NCBI GenBank assembly: GCA_937897645.1
Contig: CALCNV010000134.1
Coordinates: 1-25,821, forward strand
DNA from: an uncultured Lysobacteraceae bacterium
GTDB lineage: Bacteria; Pseudomonadota; Gammaproteobacteria; Xanthomonadales; Xanthomonadaceae
Length of the DNA stretch: 25,821 nt
Direction: 5' to 3'
Below, piece by piece: positions 1-7,986 of the stretch. Below the pieces are notes generated by a model. That model was not told where the DNA came from, searched no databases, and worked only from the letters and a program-made list of their open reading frames with translations. The translations under genes and the position numbers were made by a program. How positions within the stretch are numbered: the first letter of the stretch is position 1; every line of letters starts with the position of its first letter.

Positions 1-2
1 TG

Positions 3-314
3 ATGGAACGCATCCAGGCCGAAGTCGATGGCCATCCCATCGTCCTTTTCATGAAGGGCACGCCGCAATTCCCGATGTGCGGTTTTTCCAGCCGTGCCGT
101 GCAGGCGCTGAAGACCGCCGGTGCCGAGCATATCTACACCATCAACGTCCTGGAGGAACCCGAGATCCGCGCCAACCTGCCGCGTTTTTCGAATTGGCCC
201 AGTTTCCCGCAGTTGTTCATCCACGGTGAACTGATCGGCGGCTGCGACATCACCCTGGAATTACACGAATCCGGCGAGTTGCAGCGCATCGTCTCCGAGG
301 CATTACCGCAGTGA
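3..314 (+). CDS. grxD: Grx4-type monothiol glutaredoxin, 5' end at window edge
   Basis: Monothiol glutaredoxin of the CGFS class, 103 aa as read from the ATG at position 3. Family knowledge: these cytosolic proteins carry a glutathione-ligated [2Fe-2S] cluster as homodimers or BolA heterodimers and act in Fe-S transfer and iron homeostasis. The sequence shows MKGTP (17-21), the CGFS active site (26-29), the WPSFPQ cis-proline segment and the GGCD glutathione-binding motif. It aligns end to end with E. coli Grx4 from memory. Only two bases precede the ATG, so a few upstream codons may be missing; E. coli Grx4 begins a few residues earlier. The stop codon overlaps the GTG of the next gene, which implies coupled translation. 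Confidence 0.93.
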   Translation: MERIQAEVDGHPIVLFMKGTPQFPMCGFSSRAVQALKTAGAEHIYTINVLEEPEIRANLPRFSNWPSFPQLFIHGELIGGCDITLELHESGELQRIVSEALPQ

Positions 315-1057
315 CTTTGTTGTCCTTGCCAACGAGGCAGCCACTTGCGCTGGAACAGCGTGTGATCCTGGTCAGTGGCGCACAGGGTGGCCTTGGCAGC
401 GCGGCTGCCGAAGCCTGTGCACGCGCCGGCGCCACCGTGGTGCTGCTGGGGCGCAAGCCGCCCAAGTTGAACCGTGTCTACGACGCCTGTGCCAAGCTGG
501 GGCCGGAGCCGCTGCTGTATCCCCTGGACCTGGAAGGCGCATCGCCCGACGACTACGCGGAAATGGCGGATCGCCTGCATCGCGAGCTGGGTCGCCTGGA
601 CGGCGTTCTGCACTGCGCGGCCGAATTCCGCGGCCTGACTCCGCTGGAACATACCGACCCGGCCGCGTTCGCCCGCGCCGTGCACGTCAACCTGACCGCG
701 CCGTGGTGGCTGTCGCAGGCTTGCCTGCCCTTGCTGAAGCAGGCGCAGGACGCCGCGCTGGTGTTTGCGCTGGATGACGTGGCGCGGGTAGGGAAGGCGT
801 ACTGGGGTGGCTACGGCGTGGCCCAGCACGGGCTCGCGGCGCTGGTAGGCATGCTGCATGCGGAGCTGGCCAATTCCAGCGTACGCGTTGCCGCATTGCA
901 GCCAGGACCCATGCGCACGTCGCTGCGGGCCAAGGCCTACGTGGAAGACGAGGACAAGCAGGCACGCAATCCCGCCGAGTACGCACCGGCCTGTGTCACC
1001 TTGCTGTCACCTGCCGGTGCCGAGCACCGCGGCCAAGTGTGGAGCGTCCGCGCGTGA
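311..1057 (+). CDS. YciK-like SDR family protein, catalytically degenerate
   Basis: Short-chain dehydrogenase/reductase fold, 248 aa, close to the usual 250. The Rossmann glycine motif is intact (SGAQGGLG, residues 22-29), a VHVN segment supplies the SDR Asn (N127), and the overall layout follows E. coli YciK. The catalytic tetrad is not intact: Tyr168 is present, but the Lys of YxxxK is Gln172 (codon cag), and the region of the catalytic Ser reads FALDD (152-156), with Asp where YciK has a serine run. NAD(P) binding is plausible; ordinary SDR catalysis is doubtful. The GTG start overlaps the glutaredoxin stop (GTGA), and the 3' end overlaps the MarC gene in the same way, so the three genes form one operon. 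Substrate unknown. Confidence 0.88.
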   Translation: MTLLSLPTRQPLALEQRVILVSGAQGGLGSAAAEACARAGATVVLLGRKPPKLNRVYDACAKLGPEPLLYPLDLEGASPDDYAEMADRLHRELGRLDGVLHCAAEFRGLTPLEHTDPAAFARAVHVNLTAPWWLSQACLPLLKQAQDAALVFALDDVARVGKAYWGGYGVAQHGLAALVGMLHAELANSSVRVAALQPGPMRTSLRAKAYVEDEDKQARNPAEYAPACVTLLSPAGAEHRGQVWSVRA

Positions 1058-1653
1058 CCATCCTGTCCGCGGCGTTGCTGCTGTTCCTGATCCTGGACCC
1101 GCTGGGCAACATCCCGGTGTTCCTTAGCGTGCTCAAGCCGCTGCCCCCGAAACGCCAGCGCATCGTGCTGGCACGCGAGCTGTTGATCGCGCTGGTGGTC
1201 CTGATGGGCTTCCTGTGGGGCGGCAAGTACGCCCTGGACATGATGCACCTGCGCCAGGAATCGGTCGCCATCGCCGGCGGCATCGTGCTGTTCCTCATCG
1301 GCATCCGCATGATCTTCCCGCGCCCGGAAGGGCTGATGGGCGAGTTACCGGGCGGTGAGCCCTTCATCGTGCCCCTGGCCATCCCCTTGGTGGCCGGCCC
1401 GTCCGGCATGGCGGCAGTGATGTTGATGGGCAGTAACGAGCCGAACCGTCTGTGGGACTGGAGCCTGGCCCTCATGATCGCCTGGGGGGCGACCGCCGTG
1501 ATCCTGTTCTCGGCGACCCTGCTCTACAAGTACCTGGGGCGCAGCGCCCTGACCGCCCTGGAGCGCCTGATGGGCATGTTGCTGGTGGCCATTTCCGTGC
1601 AAATGGTGCTGGATGGAATAGGCACCTATCTGCAGCTGCAGCCGAACATTTAA
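1054..1653 (+). CDS. MarC family inner-membrane protein (YhgN-like)
   Basis: Polytopic inner-membrane protein of the MarC (UPF0056/NAAT) family, 199 aa from the GTG at 1054. It closely follows E. coli YhgN: the DPLGNIPVF motif in helix 1, the MIFP segment, the EPFIVPLAIPLVAGPS signature, the ALERLMG segment and a final helix ending in VQMVLDGI. About six hydrophobic segments are visible. A longer reading begins at a GTG at 1039, but 1054 makes a GTGA overlap with the upstream SDR stop and matches the YhgN N-terminus, so I prefer it. The family is often annotated as a neutral amino-acid or multidrug transporter, but its function is not settled; the original link to multiple antibiotic resistance was not upheld. 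Confidence 0.9.
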   Translation: MTILSAALLLFLILDPLGNIPVFLSVLKPLPPKRQRIVLARELLIALVVLMGFLWGGKYALDMMHLRQESVAIAGGIVLFLIGIRMIFPRPEGLMGELPGGEPFIVPLAIPLVAGPSGMAAVMLMGSNEPNRLWDWSLALMIAWGATAVILFSATLLYKYLGRSALTALERLMGMLLVAISVQMVLDGIGTYLQLQPNI

Positions 1654-1686
1654 GTGCTTCGCCTGTTCATGTTGCGGCGCAAGATT

Positions 1687-1720
1687 TTGTCACGCCACGG
1701 TCACAAATCCGGCCTATCGT
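1687..1720 (+). promoter_or_regulatory. Candidate PhoB box and -10 for the TonB-dependent receptor
   Basis: TTGTCAC at 1687-1693 and CGGTCAC at 1698-1704 form a direct repeat with an 11-bp period, each matching CTGTCAY at 6 of 7 positions. Ten bases downstream lies TATCGT (1715-1720), a partial -10 hexamer at the spacing known for PhoB-activated promoters, where the box replaces the -35. No good -35 is seen otherwise. A second 11-bp-period repeat, TTAACC at 1722-1727 and 1733-1738, follows directly. This is inferred by eye and no weight matrix was run. Confidence 0.4.
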
Positions 1721-1787
1721 GTTAACCTGTTATTAACCTTCGCAGCTCGCCGGCCTAGGCCAAGGGAACCCGATTTTACCCCGCCAG

Positions 1788-1804
1788 CGCTCCTCACAGG
1801 AGCG
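1788..1804 (+). promoter_or_regulatory. Hairpin in the receptor 5' leader
   Basis: CGCTCCT-cac-AGGAGCG is a perfect 7-bp stem with a 3-nt loop, about 60 bases before the receptor start. No U-tract follows, so it is not an intrinsic terminator. It could stabilise the mRNA or bind a regulator; nothing in the sequence decides this. Confidence 0.3.
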
Positions 1805-1864
1805 TCTGAGCCAGCCCTGTCCAGCCTGTCCTGCCAACGCCAATCCCGTACTGAGGCCTATCAA

Positions 1865-4800
1865 ATGAATCAATCCCGTCACCTTCGGATGTCCAAGCTC
1901 GCCCTTGGTCTTGTGGTCGCGCTTGCCGCGGCACCTTCTTTTGCACAGAGCACCTCGGCAGGTGTTGGCGGCCTGGTCACCGACACCAGCGGCCAGGCCG
2001 TGGTGGGTGCAGAAGTCACCATCACCCATATCGAGTCCGGCACGGTCAGTCGTGCAGTCACCGACGCCAGCGGCCGTTACAACGCCCGCGGCCTGCGCGT
2101 AGGCGGCCCGTACAGCATCTCCGTGGTCAAGGCGGGTTCTGGCACCGATACGGAAGAAAACATCTACTTGGGCTTGAACCAGATCAGCACGGTCAATGCC
2201 ACGCTAGAAGGCGGTGACGTATCCACGCTTGAAACAGTTACGGCGGTCGGCTTCACCGGCGGCTCGGAAGTCTTTAGCGCGACCAAGATGGGTGCAGGCA
2301 CCAACATCAACCGCCAGACCATTGAGGCCATGCCTTCGATCGGCGGCAACATCCAGGACTTGATGCGCCTTGACCCGCGCGTGGCCTATGTCAACCGCGC
2401 CGAGGGTGGCATCAGCGCCGGCGGCCAAAACCCGCGCTACAACTCGATCCGCATCGATGGCGTCTCCGCCAGCGACACCTTCGGCCTGGAAGGCAACAAC
2501 ATGCCGACCCGTCGCCAACCGGTGGCTATGGATGCAATCGAAGCCATCAACATTGACTTGGCCAGCTACGACGTCACCATCACTGGCGCAACCGGCGCAG
2601 TGGTCGACGCGGTTACCAAATCGGGTACCAATGAATTCCACGGTTCGCTATACGGCACGTACCGCGATGGCGACTGGTTCGGCGACAACCCGAACGGTAC
2701 ACCGTTCAACGGCTTCAACAAGGAAGAGACCTACGGCGCCACCTTTGGTGGCCCGTTGATCCAGGACAAGCTGTTCTTCTTCGCCAATTATGAGAAGTAC
2801 ACGCAGTCGGCACCGGGTGCCGATATTGCCGGCAGCGCACTTGGCAAAGACAACGCAGTCATCACGGATGCCGACATCGCGCGAGCGCAGCAGATTGCAC
2901 AGAGTTTCGGCATCGATGCCGGCACTCTCGACAGCGCAGGCGACACCGATCTTGAAGAGTACGCAATCAAGATCGACTGGAATATCACCGACAATCACCG
3001 TGCCAGCTTTCGCTACAGCAACCTGGAGCAGAGCAAGCTGCGCGTCAACGGCATCAACAGCTCGCAGGTCTCGCTGAGCTCATACTGGTACCAGCACGTG
3101 AAGTCGGTCGAAAGCTATGTCGGCCAGCTCTTCAGCGACTGGACCGACAATTTCTCGACTGAATTCAAGGCTTCTTACCGCGACTATTCCGCGGTACGTG
3201 AAACTCCGACCTCCGCACCCAGCGTTCGCATCTATTTCGGCGGCACCGAGGCCTCGCCGAGCGGCGACTCGCTGTTCCTGGGCACGGAAGTCAATTCGCA
3301 CCAGAACTCGTTGTTCACCGAAACGTGGAACATGTTCGGCGCCGGCACGCTTACCCTTGCCGACCATGACATCAAGTTCGGTGTTGATTACAGCACCAAC
3401 GACGTCTACAACATCTACGGTCCGCAGCTCTTCGGTGTCTACGAATTCTTCGGCCTCGACAACTTCGAGGATGGCCGCTGGACGACCTACAACTTGCGTA
3501 CGCCGCAGCCGGGCGAGTCGTTTGATTCAGTTGCCGGTGCCTTCAAGTACAAGTCCACCGGCCTGTTCATTCAGGACCAGTGGTTCGTCAACAACAACCT
3601 GACACTCACCTACGGCCTCCGTGCGGACAAGCCGGACGTGAACGTCAATCCCCAATACAACGCGGGTGCGGAAACCGCATTTGGCTATGACAACAGCCAG
3701 GTGCTGAGCGGAGACTGGTTGATCCAGCCGCGCTTCGGCTTCAACTACACGTTTGACAGCGATCGTCCGACCCAATTGCGTGGTGGCATCGGCCTGTTCC
3801 AAGGGGAATCCCCGCAGGTTTGGCTGAGCAACGCTTACAACACGACCGGTCTCAACTACATCCAGTATTCGCAACGACTGACGTCTGACGAAAACTGGGA
3901 AGACCTGGTGTTCAATGGTGACGGCTTCAACCAGCCGGTTCCAACGAACCCGACTTCGGCCCTGCAGAACGTCAACTTCATCAATCCCGACTTCGAGCAG
4001 CCTTCTGTCTGGAAGGCCAACTTGGCGATCGAGCACGAACTGCCGTGGTACGGCATCGTGGGATCCGCAGAATTGCTCATCAGCCAGGTCAACAATGCGT
4101 TGTTCTATCGCAACCTGAACCTGGGCGCCCCGACGCTACAAGGCCAAGATGGGCGCGACATTTTCTTCGGGGCGGCGGGCCTGAACCGTTCATGGAGTTC
4201 GTCGAACAATCGCTTCAACCGCAACCGCAGCTTTGATTCCGTGCTGCTGCTCGACAATACGGACAAAGGTGGAACCCAGCAATTCACTGTGGGTCTTACC
4301 AAGCCATGGACCTTGGACAGTGATTGGTCCTGGAGCTTGAATTACACGTATACCAACGCCAGCGAAGTGAGTGGCTTGACCAGCTCAACCGCAACGTCTG
4401 GTTGGAACTACAACTACCAGTTCAACGCCAACGAAGAAGTTGCTTCAACCTCACGCTATGAAATCAAGGACCGCATTCTTGGCACCTTGAATTGGAAGCA
4501 CAATTTCTTTGGCGACAACAAGACAGAGATTGGATTGGTGTACGAGGGTCGTTCCGGCCGTCCCTTCAGCTATGTTTACTTCAACGATGTGAACGGCGAC
4601 AACCGCTCGGCTAACGATCTGTTCTACGTGCCAAGCGGCCCGGGTGACGTGCTGTTCGGCACCCTCACCAGCGCGGGCGTGTTCACGGCCAATCCGGCAA
4701 TGGAAACGGCGTTCTTTGATTGGCTGGGCAACAACTCTGATCTAAGTCGCTTTGGTGGTAGGACGGTTCCGCAGAACTCCGGCCGTGCGGCATGGGTGAA

Positions 4801-5098
4801 CACCTTCGACGTGCGTTTGAGCCAAGAGCTCCCTGGGTTCTTCAAGGGACACAAGTCTGAAATCACCCTGGATATTCAAAACGTGGGCAACCTTTTGAAC
4901 AGTGATTGGGGCCAAATCTACGACTACGGCTTCTTCGCGACTCAGCGCGTGCTTTCTTCGCCGGGCATCTACAACGGCAAGTACGTGTACAACTTCACCA
5001 GTCCCGATGCACCAACCGTCGCCAACTCCGACGCCGACGGCTTCAACGTCGGTGTGTCGCAGTGGTCGGTCCAGCTGGGCTTCAGGTACAAGTTCTGA
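1865..5098 (+). CDS. Oar-like TonB-dependent outer-membrane receptor
   Basis: Large outer-membrane receptor, 1077 aa. In order: a signal peptide with a hydrophobic core at 11-24 and likely cleavage after SFA (27); a carboxypeptidase-regulatory-like Ig-type domain at about 32-115; a TonB-box-like stretch ETVTAVG near 123-129; a plug domain at about 135-255 with the RIDGV and VDAVTKSG motifs; and a beta-barrel to the C-terminus, which ends in FRYKF with the terminal Phe expected for BAM-dependent insertion. This architecture matches the Oar-like receptors numerous in xanthomonads; Myxococcus Oar is the namesake. The substrate is unknown. The gene is monocistronic, with its own 211-bp leader (candidate Pho box) and a strong terminator. 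The start is the ATG just ahead of the signal peptide. Confidence 0.93.
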   Translation: MNQSRHLRMSKLALGLVVALAAAPSFAQSTSAGVGGLVTDTSGQAVVGAEVTITHIESGTVSRAVTDASGRYNARGLRVGGPYSISVVKAGSGTDTEENIYLGLNQISTVNATLEGGDVSTLETVTAVGFTGGSEVFSATKMGAGTNINRQTIEAMPSIGGNIQDLMRLDPRVAYVNRAEGGISAGGQNPRYNSIRIDGVSASDTFGLEGNNMPTRRQPVAMDAIEAINIDLASYDVTITGATGAVVDAVTKSGTNEFHGSLYGTYRDGDWFGDNPNGTPFNGFNKEETYGATFGGPLIQDKLFFFANYEKYTQSAPGADIAGSALGKDNAVITDADIARAQQIAQSFGIDAGTLDSAGDTDLEEYAIKIDWNITDNHRASFRYSNLEQSKLRVNGINSSQVSLSSYWYQHVKSVESYVGQLFSDWTDNFSTEFKASYRDYSAVRETPTSAPSVRIYFGGTEASPSGDSLFLGTEVNSHQNSLFTETWNMFGAGTLTLADHDIKFGVDYSTNDVYNIYGPQLFGVYEFFGLDNFEDGRWTTYNLRTPQPGESFDSVAGAFKYKSTGLFIQDQWFVNNNLTLTYGLRADKPDVNVNPQYNAGAETAFGYDNSQVLSGDWLIQPRFGFNYTFDSDRPTQLRGGIGLFQGESPQVWLSNAYNTTGLNYIQYSQRLTSDENWEDLVFNGDGFNQPVPTNPTSALQNVNFINPDFEQPSVWKANLAIEHELPWYGIVGSAELLISQVNNALFYRNLNLGAPTLQGQDGRDIFFGAAGLNRSWSSSNNRFNRNRSFDSVLLLDNTDKGGTQQFTVGLTKPWTLDSDWSWSLNYTYTNASEVSGLTSSTATSGWNYNYQFNANEEVASTSRYEIKDRILGTLNWKHNFFGDNKTEIGLVYEGRSGRPFSYVYFNDVNGDNRSANDLFYVPSGPGDVLFGTLTSAGVFTANPAMETAFFDWLGNNSDLSRFGGRTVPQNSGRAAWVNTFDVRLSQELPGFFKGHKSEITLDIQNVGNLLNSDWGQIYDYGFFATQRVLSSPGIYNGKYVYNFTSPDAPTVANSDADGFNVGVSQWSVQLGFRYKF

Positions 5099-5120
5099 TC
5101 CAAGCATCAGGACGAAACCA

Positions 5121-5155
5121 AAAAAGCGGCCGGGGAAACCCGGCCGCTTTCTTTT
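5121..5155 (+). terminator. Intrinsic terminator after the TonB-dependent receptor
   Basis: A 9-bp GC stem, GCGGCCGGG (5126-5134) with CCCGGCCGC (5139-5147), closes a GAAA loop. It is flanked by an A-run on the left and TTTCTTTT on the right. It lies 20-50 bp after the receptor stop and separates it from ppnN. Confidence 0.93.
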
Positions 5156-5223
5156 GCGGCATTCATTTGCAAGCCCGACTGCGCTACAGTCCCGCTCCAA
5201 TAAGAAACCAAGTGGATACCACC

Positions 5224-6606
5224 ATGAGCGAAACGGCATCGAGGGCGTTGCCGGTACAGGACGCGCGAATCTACCCGCGCGGTGGCCTGGACGTACTTTC
5301 ACGCGTTGAAGTGGCGCGCTTGCGTGACGCGTCCAGCGGCGGCATGCATGAATTGCTGCGCCGTTGTGCACTGGCCGTACTGACCAGCGGCAGTGCGTCG
5401 GATGATCCGCGCGCTGCACGCGATTTGTATTCGGATTTCGACATCCAGGTACTGCAGCAGGATCGCGGCATCCGCATCGACCTGATCAACGCGCCGGCCA
5501 TGGCGTTCGTGGATGGCGAAATCATCCGCGGCGTGGCCGAGCTCCTGTTCGCCGTGGTGCGCGACCTGGCTTACACAGCCATCGAGCTGGGCCCGGAATA
5601 CGCCGACCAGCTTGAATCCTCAGCAGGCATCACCAACGCCGTGTTCGGCTTGTTGCGCAACGCGCGCATCCTCAAGCCCGCCGATCCGAACCTGGTGGTG
5701 TGCTGGGGTGGCCATTCCATTTCGCGCGACGAGTACCTCTACACCAAGCAGGTGGGCTACGAGCTGGGCCTGCGCGGCCTGGACATCTGCACGGGTTGCG
5801 GGCCGGGTGCGATGAAAGGGCCAATGAAGGGCGCCACCATCGCCCATGCCAAGCAACGCAGACGCACTACCCGTTACATCGGCATCACCGAGCCGGGCAT
5901 CATCGCGGCCGAATCGCCGAATCCCATCGTCAATCACCTGGTGATCATGCCGGACATCGAGAAGCGCCTCGAAGCGTTCGTGCGTGTCGGCCACGGCATC
6001 CTCGTGTTCCCGGGCGGCGTGGGTACGGCGGAAGAAATCCTGTACCTGCTTGGCATCCTGCTGCGCGAAGAAAATGCAGGCTTGCCGTTCCCGCTAATCC
6101 TGACCGGGCCGACGATTGCCGCGCCTTACTTTGAACAGATCGACAAATTCATCCGCCTGACCCTGGGCGAAGCGGCGGCAGAGCGCTACGAAATCGTGGT
6201 CGGCGATCCGGTGGCCGTGGCCAGGAAAATGACCGCCGGCATCAAGAAGGTGCGCGAGTACCGCATCGCACAGAAGGATTCCTTCTTCTTCAACTGGGCC
6301 ATCGACATACCGCTGGAATACCAGCAGCCTTTCGTGCCGTCGCACGAGGCGATGGCTGCGCTCGATCTGCATCACGGCCGCCCGGCACATGCACTTGCCG
6401 CGGATTTGAGGCGCGCGTTCTCCGGGATCGTCGCCGGCAACGTCAAGGAAGACGGCATGCGCAGGATCGAGGAATTCGGTCCATTCGAAATCCACGGCGA
6501 CCCCGACATGATGCAGGCGCTGGACGCCTTGCTGCGTGCGTTCGTCGAGCAGCGGCGCATGAAGATCGCGGGCGAATACCGGCCGTGTTACCGGGTGATG
6601 GCGTAA
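5224..6606 (+). CDS. ppnN: Nucleotide 5'-monophosphate nucleosidase PpnN (LOG family)
   Basis: Cytosolic enzyme of 460 aa (E. coli PpnN/YgdH has 454) that cleaves the N-glycosidic bond of purine and pyrimidine monophosphates, giving the base plus ribose 5-phosphate. The E. coli enzyme is activated by (p)ppGpp. The sequence shows the N-terminal PpnN domain, the CWGGHS segment, CTGCGPGAM, the LOG/'lysine decarboxylase' signature PGGVGTAEE at 263-271, and the C-terminal conserved block LRRAFSGIVAGNVKE. An in-frame extension back to 4906 exists but runs through the receptor gene and its terminator, so the ATG at 5224 is the start. The upstream gap has a TACAGT -10-like hexamer at 5185-5190 without a convincing -35. 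The gene stands alone between a terminator and a REP-like cluster. Confidence 0.95.
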   Translation: MSETASRALPVQDARIYPRGGLDVLSRVEVARLRDASSGGMHELLRRCALAVLTSGSASDDPRAARDLYSDFDIQVLQQDRGIRIDLINAPAMAFVDGEIIRGVAELLFAVVRDLAYTAIELGPEYADQLESSAGITNAVFGLLRNARILKPADPNLVVCWGGHSISRDEYLYTKQVGYELGLRGLDICTGCGPGAMKGPMKGATIAHAKQRRRTTRYIGITEPGIIAAESPNPIVNHLVIMPDIEKRLEAFVRVGHGILVFPGGVGTAEEILYLLGILLREENAGLPFPLILTGPTIAAPYFEQIDKFIRLTLGEAAAERYEIVVGDPVAVARKMTAGIKKVREYRIAQKDSFFFNWAIDIPLEYQQPFVPSHEAMAALDLHHGRPAHALAADLRRAFSGIVAGNVKEDGMRRIEEFGPFEIHGDPDMMQALDALLRAFVEQRRMKIAGEYRPCYRVMA

Positions 6607-6643
6607 GCCCCGCAGGCCGATCCTATTCATCCGACGCATGAAT

Positions 6644-6709
6644 TGTGGGAGCGGCTTCAGCCGCGACGCTTTAGCGGCAATGCCCGTCGCGACTAAAGCC
6701 GCTCCCACA
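6644..6709. repeat. REP-like palindromic pair (BIME-like)
   Basis: Two 24-nt arms, 6644-6667 (beginning TGTGGGAGCGGCTTCAGC) and 6686-6709 (ending AAAGCCGCTCCCACA), are inverted complements with two mismatches. Each arm contains its own small GC hairpin. A T-run (6716-6721) follows, so the structure might also terminate transcription leaving ppnN. This type of element is common between genes in pseudomonads and xanthomonads and is usually mobilised by RAYT transposases; none is in the window. Confidence 0.8.
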
Positions 6710-6811
6710 AGGAAATTTTTTCTGGGCCAGAGACACCGGGCATCGAATATTTGATTCAGGCGGGGGGAGCTTATAAAAGAATTCCCTTCGGAACGAGCTT
6801 GTATTTAATCC

Positions 6812-6856
6812 CGTTCGTGGTGAGCCCCGGATCAAGTCCGGGGCTCACCACGAACG
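6812..6856. repeat. Perfect 20-bp inverted repeat (CCGGATCAAGTCCGG type)
   Basis: The 20-nt arms at 6812-6831 and 6837-6856 are exact inverted complements around the 5-nt loop TCAAG. A short T-run (6860-6865) follows. The core is the widespread intergenic 'GGATCAAGTCC' palindrome. A degraded relative in opposite orientation lies downstream at 6879-6907. Confidence 0.85.
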
Positions 6857-6878
6857 ACTCTTTTTGCCACAGCCTGCC

Positions 6879-6907
6879 TCGGACTTGATCCGATGTTCAC
6901 CACGAAC
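6879..6907. repeat. Partial, diverged copy of the preceding palindrome
   Basis: TCGGA-cttga-TCCGA (6879-6893) followed by TTCACCACGAAC (6896-6907) repeats one side of the 6812-6856 element with changes. It is a decayed or half copy. Confidence 0.6.
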
Positions 6908-6954
6908 AGGAATATCGAAAGGCTCGTGCGCATCGCGCACGCCACAGCGCTGTG

Positions 6955-7986
6955 CTAGTTCACCATCGGCAACACGATAGTCGCGATGTAAACGCCTTCA
7001 GTGCTGGAGGTTTCCACGCGTCCCTTGCCCTGAGTGAGCGCCTCGATGCGCGCACGCACCGAACTCAGGCCAACCTGGTGCCCCGTGGTGCTGCGAGTTG
7101 AATCCGTGGGCAGTGGATTGCGCACGGTGATGCGTACGCTGCCAGGTGCGGGCATGACCGTGATGGCGACCGTACCGCCTTCTGCAGAGGGTTCCACCCC
7201 ATGCCTGATTGCGTTTTCAACCAGCGGTTGCAGCGACAGGGTAGGGGTGGCGACGTTGGGAATGATGTCCGGCAGTTGCCATTCCACATGCAAGCGTTTG
7301 CCGAAGCGCAGGGATTCGATCTCGAGGTAACGGCGCGTCAACGCAAGTTCGTCCTCGAGCGGAATTTCCCTGGGACCCGCAAGCGCGGCACGAAACAGAT
7401 CGGCAAGATCCAGCAGCAGCTGTTCGGCATCGGCAGGCCGTGCATGCACCAGGGCTGCACCCGTGTTGAGCGTGTTGAACAGGAAGTGTGGGCGGATACG
7501 CGCCTGCAATGCTTCCAATTCGGATTGCTTGGCCAGCACGGCCAGTTGCCTGGTCCGCCAATGGTTCTGGAAAGCCGCCAGCCCCAACAGGCCTACAGTG
7601 AGCGCAATACCCGTGAAGCGCAGGAACAGGGATTGCCAGCCCTGATTGGTCATGGACCAGGCTTCGCGCAGCAACAGCAAGGCCGTTCCACACACTACCC
7701 ACGTGGCCAGCACCAGCAGACCCAACGCAAGGTAGGCGACGTACTGTGGGCGCACGCCGGCTAGCAGGTTGCGCATCAAATACAGGCCACCCAACGTCAG
7801 GAATGACACCCACTGGATAAGCATCGAGGTCAGGCCGAAATAGATCAGGCGGTCGTTCTCCACGCCTGGGGCCAAGGCCAGCACGACCGCCAGTCCTTGA
7901 CCACCCAAGACTACCCATATCATTGCCCGTGCCTGCCACAAGGCATCCAAATGGCCGATAGGAGCAAGATCAGTTGATTTAGCCAT
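6955..7986 (-). CDS. LytS/AlgZ-type sensor histidine kinase
   Basis: Inner-membrane sensor kinase, 343 aa. Four hydrophobic segments (about 21-40, 52-70, 83-106, 121-140) are followed by a His_kinase (LytS/YehU-type) domain with the phospho-acceptor motif RPHFLFNTLN (His167). The ATPase region has the N-box LVENAIRHG (Asn258) and a G-box-like GHQVGLSSVRARI. Family members pair with LytTR response regulators; in Pseudomonas the related FimS/AlgZ with AlgR controls fimU-pilVWXY1Y2E. Here the kinase is transcribed divergently from the minor-pilin operon (about 170 bp between starts), which supports a similar role by context. No response regulator follows: downstream are REP-like repeats and the opposite-strand ppnN. 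AlgZ/FimS orthology is inferred, so no symbol is given. Confidence 0.88.
   Translation of the reverse strand: MAKSTDLAPIGHLDALWQARAMIWVVLGGQGLAVVLALAPGVENDRLIYFGLTSMLIQWVSFLTLGGLYLMRNLLAGVRPQYVAYLALGLLVLATWVVCGTALLLLREAWSMTNQGWQSLFLRFTGIALTVGLLGLAAFQNHWRTRQLAVLAKQSELEALQARIRPHFLFNTLNTGAALVHARPADAEQLLLDLADLFRAALAGPREIPLEDELALTRRYLEIESLRFGKRLHVEWQLPDIIPNVATPTLSLQPLVENAIRHGVEPSAEGGTVAITVMPAPGSVRITVRNPLPTDSTRSTTGHQVGLSSVRARIEALTQGKGRVETSSTEGVYIATIVLPMVN

Larger units (their letters stand above)
6607..6954. other. 348-bp intergenic region rich in palindromes
   Basis: This is the gap between the convergent ppnN and histidine-kinase genes. It contains the three palindromic elements listed separately and no credible ORF. 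Both flanking genes end here, so the hairpins may serve as terminators in both directions. Confidence 0.75.

Noticed and set aside
134..859. 241-codon minus-strand frame opposite the glutaredoxin and SDR genes
   Set aside because: Shadow of two recognised plus-strand genes; no motif.
1752..1761. GGCCTAGGCC perfect palindrome in the receptor leader
   Set aside because: Short and GC-rich; expected by chance at this composition and without a partner site.
4906..5223. In-frame N-terminal extension of the PpnN reading frame into the receptor gene
   Set aside because: It runs antiphase through the receptor coding region and the intrinsic terminator; family length and N-terminus fit the ATG at 5224.
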